Shown here: positions 42,926-48,887 of the stretch, one piece after another
Layout: each line of letters opens with the position of its first letter
How positions within the stretch are numbered: position 1 is the stretch's first letter
DNA from: ANME-2 cluster archaeon
Lineage (GTDB): Archaea > Halobacteriota > Methanosarcinia > Methanosarcinales > Methanocomedenaceae
DNA length: 48,887 nucleotides
NCBI GenBank assembly: GCA_014237145.1
Contig: JAAXOC010000095.1
Location: 1-48,887 of the forward strand
Direction of reading: 5' to 3'
Notes under the pieces: model-generated
What the model saw: the letters and a program-made list of their open reading frames with translations, nothing else
Database searches by the model: none
Told to the model about the DNA's origin: nothing
Made by a program: the position numbers and the translations under genes

Positions 42926-43309
42926 TCAGTAGAATAGAGTTTCCAGCAGGGACACTTCAGATATTTCCATGAAATCCTTATCCCTCGTAGCTATCTTTTC
43001 CGCCCCGTTTGTGATGGCAATGCCTGCTATAAGGACATCAAGCGTATTAACCGGTCTCCCTGTGGTCAACAAGTCTGCCATTATCTCGCTTGATTTCTCT
43101 GCTGCATTTAAATCAAATTCAAGAATCTTGATCTTTGAGAAAAATCTTCTGAAAAACATTTCCTCTTTCTTAGCCTTTTTATGTTTTATTCCAGATAAAA
43201 TCTCGTGGTATGTTATAACTGTTGTTGCTACATCAGAATCGATTATACTTAATGTCCCGCGCTCGCCCTTGAAAAGATCAATTAGAAAGCTTGTATCGAG
43301 AACGATCAT
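42926..43309 (-). CDS. vapC: VapC-type PIN-domain ribonuclease toxin
   Basis: This 127-residue PIN toxin has the acidic residues in MIVLDTSFLIDLFKGE, TYHEILSGIKHKK, GRPVNTLDVLIAGIAITNGA and IATRDKDFMEI, the full four-acidic PIN set. VapC toxins cleave specific tRNAs or rRNA and are controlled by VapB. Its ATG overlaps the vapB stop (ATGA). It looks complete and active. Confidence 0.92.
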   Translation of the reverse strand: MIVLDTSFLIDLFKGERGTLSIIDSDVATTVITYHEILSGIKHKKAKKEEMFFRRFFSKIKILEFDLNAAEKSSEIMADLLTTGRPVNTLDVLIAGIAITNGAEKIATRDKDFMEISEVSLLETLFY

Positions 43310-43524
43310 ATTCTAACTCTCGAATTTTCCCTCATCTTCTTAGATTCCGCATCTAATTCATCTAATACTCTACTATCGCTTAGAACTCCAAAAAACTCTG
43401 ATAAATTTACCTTTTTCTCCTTTACCAACCGCTCTATCACGTTGCTGAAACTTTCAGTCTCCCCCTTCGTACTATTGAGTATTTCGTACAGGTCGGGCCT
43501 AATTGATATTGTTTTAGCACTCAT
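43306..43524 (-). CDS. vapB: VapB-type antitoxin
   Basis: I placed the start at the ATG at 43522-43524, giving MSAKTISIRPDLYEILNSTK, a ribbon-helix-helix-like N-terminus; the longer open frame upstream runs through a dispersed repeat. The 72-residue product continues GETESFSNVIERLVKEKKVN and ends in the toxin-binding SKKMRENSRVRI, as in the archaeal VapB_antitox family. It is co-translated with vapC. Confidence 0.9.
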   Translation of the reverse strand: MSAKTISIRPDLYEILNSTKGETESFSNVIERLVKEKKVNLSEFFGVLSDSRVLDELDAESKKMRENSRVRI

Positions 43525-43624
43525 AATCTCGGTTTTGTATAGATAATATTTAACAGTGCCCATCTCTATTTTGAGTATATTATGATTCAAAATATAATAA
43601 CTGTTTCGACTGTTGGCATGGGTA

Positions 43625-43705
43625 CGGGCAGGCAGGCGGCGCATCTCTATCAATACGCACCTTCCGCATGTGCGGAGTCGTCTGAACACAGGCAGCAGTG
43701 GTGTA
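43625..43705. repeat. Dispersed repeat (copy 2)
   Basis: This matches about 41325-41390: GGCGGCGCATCTCTAT near its start and CTGAACACAGG near its end. It contains a short inverted repeat (CCGCATGTGCGG). It lies about 100 bp upstream of vapB. Confidence 0.5.
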
Positions 43706-43883
43706 TGAGGGGATCGAGTATATTTTCTAACGAGAACAATCGAAATATCAGTCACCAACAAGACAAACATCAACATCCCGGCAGGGGAACACATCCAGGA
43801 TAATAGACCCGCACCATCTCAGAAAACCTACATAGAAACAAAGTTAGCCAGACGCATACAAACCCAAATATCCACACCCGATC

Positions 43884-44285
43884 CTATTTCGCCCTGTACT
43901 GCACAGCCGACTCCTTCAACGCATCGATACCAGGCAGCTTCTCGCCAGCCAGAAAGTCGATACAGGCACCCCCACCCGTACTGATATGATCAATCCTTGA
44001 TCCCACACCAAGTTGTTCCACTACTGCCGCACTATGCCCGCCGCCAATAACACTAAAACCCGATTTAGTAGCCGCATCGATGAGTTCAACTGTCCCAAGA
44101 GTGAAAAGCTCCCTTTCGAACACTCCAGCCGGGCCGTTCATAACAACTGTCCTTGCATTCCTGATATCTTTTGAGAATTTCACAATAGTCTCCAGCCCGA
44201 TATCCAGTATAGGCAGATCAGGATGACGGTTCTTATTCAGGATATCGATCGACTCTTCCACCCTCACCACATTCTGAGCGAAAAT
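43884..44285 (-). pseudogene. pgk: Phosphoglycerate kinase C-terminal fragment
   Basis: The 128-codon frame is the C-terminal third of archaeal Pgk: LDIGLETIVKFSKDIRNART, VVMNGPAGVFERELFTLGTV, FSVIGGGHSAAVVEQLGVGS and STGGGACIDFLAGEKLPGID. These are the nucleotide-binding domain motifs. The N-terminal domain is missing, since the frame runs into a proline-racemase-like start at about 44270-44290. It cannot catalyse the 1,3-BPG/ADP reaction on its own. A functional pgk is presumably elsewhere in the genome. Confidence 0.9.
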
Positions 44286-44359
44286 TCTCCAAGGACTATT
44301 CTTGTCTGCTCTCCTCCAGTATGCGTATCTACCATAAATGAGACACTCTCGGTCCTCAT
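44264..44359 (-). pseudogene. Proline racemase-like N-terminal fragment
   Basis: From the ATG at 44357-44359, MRTESVSFMVDTHTGGEQTR then IVLGEFSLRMW matches the start of the proline racemase/hydroxyproline epimerase family, whose pattern is DxHTGGEPxRIV. Coding stops after 31 residues where the sequence passes into the pgk fragment in a different frame. The catalytic cysteines are absent. Confidence 0.75.
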
Positions 44360-44421
44360 AACATTATCATAACATAATTCATTACAAAACTTTAATAATA
44401 GACAATAGTGTATAATAAAAT

Positions 44422-44697
44422 ATGAATATAGCAATTTCTGAAGATGCAATTCCTATTGTTAGAGATTCGATCAATAGGGAAATAATCCTATTGGAGTCGA
44501 AGATTAGCTTGCTTAATAGTGAAATTAAACTATTTGAAGAAAAATACAACATGAAATCTTCAGAATTCCAAAAAAAATTTGATCAAGGAGACATTGGAGA
44601 TTCACAGGATTTCTTTGAATGGTGGGGCCTAAAAAAAGGTCTATCAATAATAGAAGATAGATTGAACAAAGCAAAAGGGGTGATTGTCCATTGGTAA
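44422..44697 (+). CDS. TumA-like antitoxin (coiled-coil, partner of TumE)
   Basis: This 91-residue protein is helical: SINREIILLESKISLLNSEI then KLFEEKYNMKSSEFQKKFDQ, followed by SQDFFEWWGLKKGLSIIEDR. The EWWGLKKG-like block occurs in proteins encoded next to TumE/DUF6516 toxins. It overlaps the toxin gene by 7 bp. The assignment rests mainly on the neighbour. A TATA-like tataataaaat precedes the ATG. Confidence 0.7.
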   Translation: MNIAISEDAIPIVRDSINREIILLESKISLLNSEIKLFEEKYNMKSSEFQKKFDQGDIGDSQDFFEWWGLKKGLSIIEDRLNKAKGVIVHW

Positions 44698-45071
44698 TTG
44701 CGGATTATTTTAAATCCGTTGAACAAATATTGAATAACTCAAGACTGATTATTGATAAATCCATTGAATTTATAGAATTCAGCAGTGATGAAGGAATGAT
44801 TAAAGGAAGATTATTATTCATGGGTGGTTATTTACTTGACTTTATGGAATATATCTCAATTGGAAAAGAACGATTAAAATATCGATTTAATCTATCAGAT
44901 AACAATAGCAATTTAATATTTCGATATGACAATGCACCTCATCATAAGGACATCCTTTCATTTCCACATCATAAGCATACAGGTACGAAAGTAGAACCAT
45001 CTACAGAGATTGGAATCGCGCAAGTAATATCAGAAATTGAGATAATAGTATTAAACGAATCTAAAAGTTAA
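44691..45071 (+). CDS. TumE/DUF6516-type toxin
   Basis: This 126-residue protein has the family core RLKYRFNLSDNNSNLIFRYD followed by NAPHHKDILSFPHHKHTG, with the two His pairs typical of TumE-like (DUF6516) proteins. It starts at TTG 44691, within the end of the antitoxin gene. These toxins are proposed to act on nucleic acid, but the mechanism is not settled. The module looks complete. Confidence 0.78.
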   Translation: MVIADYFKSVEQILNNSRLIIDKSIEFIEFSSDEGMIKGRLLFMGGYLLDFMEYISIGKERLKYRFNLSDNNSNLIFRYDNAPHHKDILSFPHHKHTGTKVEPSTEIGIAQVISEIEIIVLNESKS

Positions 45072-45188
45072 TCCAAATATCTGGGTGGATCATTTATTTG
45101 GAAAGTCTCAATACATCGTGGACACTTTTGATGTCTATTCTATTTAATGCATCCTTTTTAATGCATCGTGGACATTGACGAAAAAGAA

Positions 45189-45240
45189 AGAATTGTGCCC
45201 TATACCCTTCATAATCCGGTACTTGAAGGTTGACTCGAAA
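45189..45240. repeat. Partial second copy of the 34.6-kb inverted-repeat element
   Basis: AGAATTGTGCCCTAT through CCCTTCATAAT, ending with GGTTGACTCGA, matches 34834-34887 with about 10 differences, including a degenerate version of the terminal repeat. The left arm and inner palindromes are absent. Confidence 0.6.
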
Positions 45241-45262
45241 TTAGAGCATTGCCATTAAGATT

Positions 45263-45281
45263 GAGGGGCATTGCACCCCTC
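45263..45281 (-). terminator. Hairpin after the large PGF-CTERM gene
   Basis: GAGGGG-CATTGCA-CCCCTC lies 15 bp beyond the stop. It corresponds to the hairpins at 40935-40950 and 42442-42463. Confidence 0.6.
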
Positions 45282-45295
45282 TAAATCCCAATTTT

Positions 45296-48200
45296 TTATT
45301 TCTTCCTTGAATACACTGCGATCAGTACCCCAATAATTCCCAACATTATACCGAATCCGGGTATCCCCTTGTCCGAAGTAGTTTCTGGTGTAGGCGTAGG
45401 CTCAGCCACTGTACCAAAAGCCGTTGCAGCAGCAGGTTCACCGTCACTTGACCCCTCAACCTGCCCCAGTACCATAAATGTGGAGAATCCAGGGGTCGGC
45501 GATGAATACTGGTAGTGTCCGCCAGCCTGCCCGGTCATTGTGGTCTTAAGGAGCTTCCATTTACCATCATGGTGCCTGTATAGGGTAACAGTGGCAGGGT
45601 CGATGTTGTTCTCTTCGAACCAGGTTGCTGGTACCTGGAAATTTATAACTGAACTGGAGAACTTATCTTTAGACCATCCACTGGTTCCGACAAATACGTC
45701 GACATACTTGTATATTTCACCGGCAGGCGGGTCAGTGGTTATACTGCTAGGCCGGCCTTTCAGGACTTCGATCTTTGCTGCTACCAGGCCATAGGTTTTG
45801 TCTGGTGTAACATCAACTGATGTTACTACATTATTGAAGTTGTAGTTCGAAGACTCACCAGCTTGAAGATATATTCTTAAGACAACTGTTTCGTCTACAT
45901 TCTCAGGTTCATCGCTGGTGCCAATACCACCACTACTGCCGCCTCCACTGCTTGATGGTGGGTTTTCGACGCTAACCGTGGAGTTGTCAGTAGATGCGTT
46001 GAAATAATAAGTCAAGTTATAGAACCGAATAGAGAATTTATATGTTCCTGTTGAAGATTCTGTCCGGTTGAAGGAGGCATTTCCGTCTGTTACCGCCTTT
46101 GGTGTACCTACTATAATTCCATCCCTTACCAGAGTCGCATTTCCTATAAAGTTTTCAGCATATTCTCCCTGTGTAGTGGCGTTTAGCCAGAAGGTTTTGC
46201 CTGGATTAACAGTATTAGTAGCAGGCGGAGAAGATGTGATATTTATATCTCGTTTTGTTATATTCACCTTGAAGGTGTCGGTGTCATTAACTGTGGATGT
46301 ATTTGTCGAGTTTGCATTCACCCTGACAGTGATTCTCTGAACCGTCGAGTTTGAGACAGTCTGGTTTCCCCATCCGGTCGCGTCCTTGTTCACTGTTCCC
46401 AGTGTACATTCTGTAAGCCATGAGACATTGTAGCTCACTTTCATTTTGGTTGCTGTTGCATTTGCTACCGTGACCGAATGGTTCAGGTTGAAATTTCTAC
46501 CCCAGTCTCTGGTTATCCCGGTGATATTGCTAATTGCCAGAGTTGGTCCATTAATGGTTACAGACGAATTGGAGGTTGAAGCATTGTTGTAATGCGTGAG
46601 GTTATAGAACCGTATTGAGAAGTTAAATGTCCCTGCCAGAGGTTCTGTCCTGCTGAAGTTCACATTCCCGCTTGATATATCCTGACTCTCGATAATGGTT
46701 CCATCTTTTATCAGACCGGCAGTACCGATGAGTATATCTCCATATTCGTCTCTTGCAGAAGCGTTTATCCAGAAGGTCGTGTCAGGGTCAAAGGTCTGTG
46801 CTGGTTTCGGCTGAGATGTGATTTCCATGTTCCGCCTCGTTATGTTTAACTGGAACTTACCTGTGTCGTTTATTGCGGATCCGGTAGTTGATGTTGCATC
46901 CACCCTTAGCGTGATGTTTTGCACTGTCGAGTTAGAAAGTGTCTGGTTGTGCCATCTCATTCCGCCTTGTGCTATCGTTCCCATTGTATCGTAATTCAGG
47001 ATCCATGATACGTTGTAAGTCAGGTTCACGTTGCTAGCGGCTGCATTGGTTACCGTGACCGAGTGGTTCAGGTTAAAGCTTTTTCCCCAGTCGCGGGTTA
47101 TGTCATTGACGTTGTCGAGAGTCAGTATTGGACCGCGGACAGTTACCGTTGAGTTGCTTGTAGACTTGTTGTCATAATGAGTCGTGTTGTAGAACCGGAT
47201 TGAGAAATTGAATATTCCGGCAGCAGATTCGTCTGTTGAGAAGTTCGCATTTCCATTCATGACATCAGTAGTATTTACGATACTTCCGTCTTTTATCAGG
47301 TCTGCTTTTGCTATGAACGCCTCGTTGTGTTCGTCTTTCGCACTACCGTTTATCCAGAACGTATCACCAACACCCACGGTTTGTTCTGACCCTGGATTTG
47401 CTGTTATGGTTATGTCCCGTCTGGTGATGTTGATGCTAAACGTCTCGCTGTCGTTTATTGCAGATCCGGTCGTTGAGGTTGCATCCACCTTGACCGTGAT
47501 CTTCTGGACTGTCGAGTTTAAGCGTGACTGGTTGTGCCATTTCATCCCGTCTTTTGCTATCGTTCCCATGTTGTTATTATCCGTGATCCAAGAGACATTG
47601 TAGGTCACGTTCACGTTGTTTGCGATTGTGTTGGTTACTGTGACCGAGTGGTTCAGGTCAAAGTTCCTGCCCCAGTCGCTTGCTACGTTATCAACGTTTC
47701 CGAGAGCAAGTGTTGGACCGTGGACTGTCACAGTTGAGTTGCTTGTGGACGCGTTGTTGTAGTGACTCGTGTTGTAGAACCGGACTGAAAAGTTAAACGT
47801 GCCTGCGGTGGACTCTATCCTGCTGAAGTTCACATTTCCGTTTGAGATGGTTTGATTCCCGATGATAACTCCTTCCCGGATCAGATCGGCTTTGCAGATG
47901 AGGTCTTCTCCGTGTTCGTCATTTGCTGAAGCGTTTATCCAGAAAGTCGTGTCTGTGCCAACGGATTGCGTGGATTCCGGCTGAGATGTGATATCTATGT
48001 TCCGTCTTGTTATGTTTAACAGGAATATCTCGCTGTCGTTTATTGCAGATCCGGTCGTTGAGGTTGCATCCACCTTGACCGCGATCTCCTGTACTGTCAA
48101 GTTTGAGCGTGTCTGGTTGTGCCATTTCATCCCGTCTTCTAACATCGTTCCCATGGTGTTGTTATCCGTGATCCATGAGACATTGTAGGTCACGTTCACG

Positions 48201-48887
48201 TTGTTTGCGATTGCGTTGGTTACTGTGACCGAGTGGTTCAGGTTGAAGTCTCTTCCCCAGTCGCTTGCTACGTTATCAACGTTTCCGAGAGCCAGGGTTG
48301 GACCGCGGACTGTCACAGTTGAGTTACTTGTAGACTTGTTGTCGTAATGACTCGTGTTGTAGAACCGGACTGAGAAGTTGAACGTCCCTGCAATGGACTC
48401 TATCCTGCTGAAGTTCACGTTTCCGTTTGATATGGTTTGATTCCCGATGATAACTCCTTCCCGGATCAGATCGGCTTTGCAGATGAGGTCTTCTCCGTGT
48501 TCGTCATTTGCTGAAGCGTTTATCCAGAAAGTCGTGTCTGTGCCAACGGATTGCGTGGATTCCGGCTGAGATGTGATATCTATGTTCCGTCTTGTTATGT
48601 TAAACAGGAATATCTCGCTGTCGTTTGTTGCAGATCCGGTCGATGAAGTTGCATCCACCTTGACCGTGGTCTTCTGGACTGTCAAGTTTGAGCGTGTCTG
48701 GTTGTACCATTTCATCCCGCCTTCTGCTATCGTTCCCATGGTGTTATTATCTGTGATCCATGAGACGTTGTAGGTCACGTTCACGTTGTTTGCGGCTGCA
48801 TTGGTTACTGTGACCGAGTGGTTCAGGTCAAAGTTCCTGCCCCAGTCGCTTGCTACGTTATCAACGTTTCCGAGAGCCAGGGTTGGA
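45296..48887 (-). CDS. Large repeat surface protein with PGF-pre-PGF domain and PGF-CTERM (5' end outside window)
   Basis: The visible 1197 codons have no stop up to the right edge, so the signal peptide and N-terminus lie beyond it. The protein consists of tandem Ig-like units of about 195 residues, rich in N-glycosylation sequons (NNVNVTYNVSW, NHSVTVTN, FWINASANDEHGE, RFYNTSHY). A Gly/Ser linker (SSSGGGSSGGIG) and a PGF-pre-PGF domain follow (VVLRIYLQAGESSNYNFNNV, VFVGTSGWSKDKFSSSVINF, YRHHDGKWKLL). An acidic Thr/Pro spacer leads to the sorting tail GIPGFGIMLGIIGVLIAVYS-RKK, recognised by archaeosortase A-type enzymes. It is probably a glycosylated, lipid-anchored cell-surface adhesin or S-layer-associated protein. 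Confidence 0.9.
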   Translation of the reverse strand, partial: PTLALGNVDNVASDWGRNFDLNHSVTVTNAAANNVNVTYNVSWITDNNTMGTIAEGGMKWYNQTRSNLTVQKTTVKVDATSSTGSATNDSEIFLFNITRRNIDITSQPESTQSVGTDTTFWINASANDEHGEDLICKADLIREGVIIGNQTISNGNVNFSRIESIAGTFNFSVRFYNTSHYDNKSTSNSTVTVRGPTLALGNVDNVASDWGRDFNLNHSVTVTNAIANNVNVTYNVSWITDNNTMGTMLEDGMKWHNQTRSNLTVQEIAVKVDATSTTGSAINDSEIFLLNITRRNIDITSQPESTQSVGTDTTFWINASANDEHGEDLICKADLIREGVIIGNQTISNGNVNFSRIESTAGTFNFSVRFYNTSHYNNASTSNSTVTVHGPTLALGNVDNVASDWGRNFDLNHSVTVTNTIANNVNVTYNVSWITDNNNMGTIAKDGMKWHNQSRLNSTVQKITVKVDATSTTGSAINDSETFSINITRRDITITANPGSEQTVGVGDTFWINGSAKDEHNEAFIAKADLIKDGSIVNTTDVMNGNANFSTDESAAGIFNFSIRFYNTTHYDNKSTSNSTVTVRGPILTLDNVNDITRDWGKSFNLNHSVTVTNAAASNVNLTYNVSWILNYDTMGTIAQGGMRWHNQTLSNSTVQNITLRVDATSTTGSAINDTGKFQLNITRRNMEITSQPKPAQTFDPDTTFWINASARDEYGDILIGTAGLIKDGTIIESQDISSGNVNFSRTEPLAGTFNFSIRFYNLTHYNNASTSNSSVTINGPTLAISNITGITRDWGRNFNLNHSVTVANATATKMKVSYNVSWLTECTLGTVNKDATGWGNQTVSNSTVQRITVRVNANSTNTSTVNDTDTFKVNITKRDINITSSPPATNTVNPGKTFWLNATTQGEYAENFIGNATLVRDGIIVGTPKAVTDGNASFNRTESSTGTYKFSIRFYNLTYYFNASTDNSTVSVENPPSSSGGGSSGGIGTSDEPENVDETVVLRIYLQAGESSNYNFNNVVTSVDVTPDKTYGLVAAKIEVLKGRPSSITTDPPAGEIYKYVDVFVGTSGWSKDKFSSSVINFQVPATWFEENNIDPATVTLYRHHDGKWKLLKTTMTGQAGGHYQYSSPTPGFSTFMVLGQVEGSSDGEPAAATAFGTVAEPTPTPETTSDKGIPGFGIMLGIIGVLIAVYSRKK
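46420..48887 (-). repeat. Tandem 585-bp repeats in the surface protein gene
   Basis: The YNVSW codons recur at about 46428, 47009, 47595, 48180 and 48765, a period of about 581-585 bp, with a further unit running off the right edge. The three rightmost units are close to identical at the DNA level, while the left units (nearer the C-terminus) have diverged. This suggests recent expansion or gene conversion at the N-terminal side. Confidence 0.85.

Overview
The window reads as a chromosome segment of a methanosarcinal-type archaeon (Methanosarcinales sensu lato; an ANME-2/Methanoperedens-like lineage is possible, but this is inference). The evidence is an MC1 chromosomal protein, archaeal type IA topoisomerase, a KaiC-like ATPase, a receiver with a probable methanogen-type output domain, an Isf-type iron-sulfur flavoprotein, a DUF211 protein, two PEF-CTERM proteins and a PGF-CTERM repeat protein, and three archaeal-style tRNAs. 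Neighbouring genes often overlap by 1 to 4 bases.

Layout. 1-1.8 kb: 5' part of topA (minus) and a zinc-ribbon/coiled-coil protein. 2.3-4.7 kb: degenerate AlbA/HATPase-type regulator remains and transposase debris. 4.8-8.9 kb: a two-gene unit of a TPR-CHAT protease-like protein and a partner with a hydrophobic segment and a possible winged helix, the best candidate here for an uncharacterised defence or cell-death module. 9.5-15.7 kb: a decaying integrated element with a small HTH regulator and two matching palindromes, an LPD29-type protein, several small zinc or unknown proteins, and a tyrosine recombinase broken by two in-frame stops, ending next to tRNA-Leu(CAA) and a partial copy of that tRNA. 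15.7-18 kb: DUF211, HicBA, a PIN remnant and Isf, with a duplicated Isf 5' end on the far side of the toxin-antitoxin genes. 18.4-25.3 kb: envelope glycan genes (sugar-nucleotide epimerase, VanZ, a UppP interrupted by a stop, GlcNAc-1-P transferase-like enzyme, PEF-CTERM proteins) and dUTPase.

25.3-28.4 kb: AIR-synthase-like protein, cis-prenyltransferase UppS and UbiX. 28.5-32.8 kb: a minus-strand signalling operon (KaiC-like ATPase, response regulators, histidine kinase parts) whose upstream end is cut by an IS630-like remnant. 33.5-38 kb: a conserved unknown, a 278-bp terminal-inverted-repeat element, a second cis-prenyltransferase homologue without the catalytic Asp, a DUF92/VTE6-like membrane protein whose end overlaps tRNA-Arg(CCG), MC1 and tRNA-Glu(CTC). 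39-40.8 kb: a MacB-type ABC exporter. 40.9-48.9 kb: two broken PGF-CTERM tails, four toxin-antitoxin units or remnants, a truncated pgk joined to a truncated proline-racemase-like gene, and a large surface protein with 585-bp repeats running off the right edge.

Two themes connect the genes. One is the polyprenyl-phosphate carrier and surface glycoprotein pathway: UppS, its non-catalytic paralogue, DUF92, UppP, GPT, epimerase and CTERM-sorted proteins. The other is erosion: many genes carry single in-frame stops, frameshifts or truncations, mainly around mobile DNA and toxin-antitoxin loci. All functional calls are from reading the translated sequence; no database search was run.
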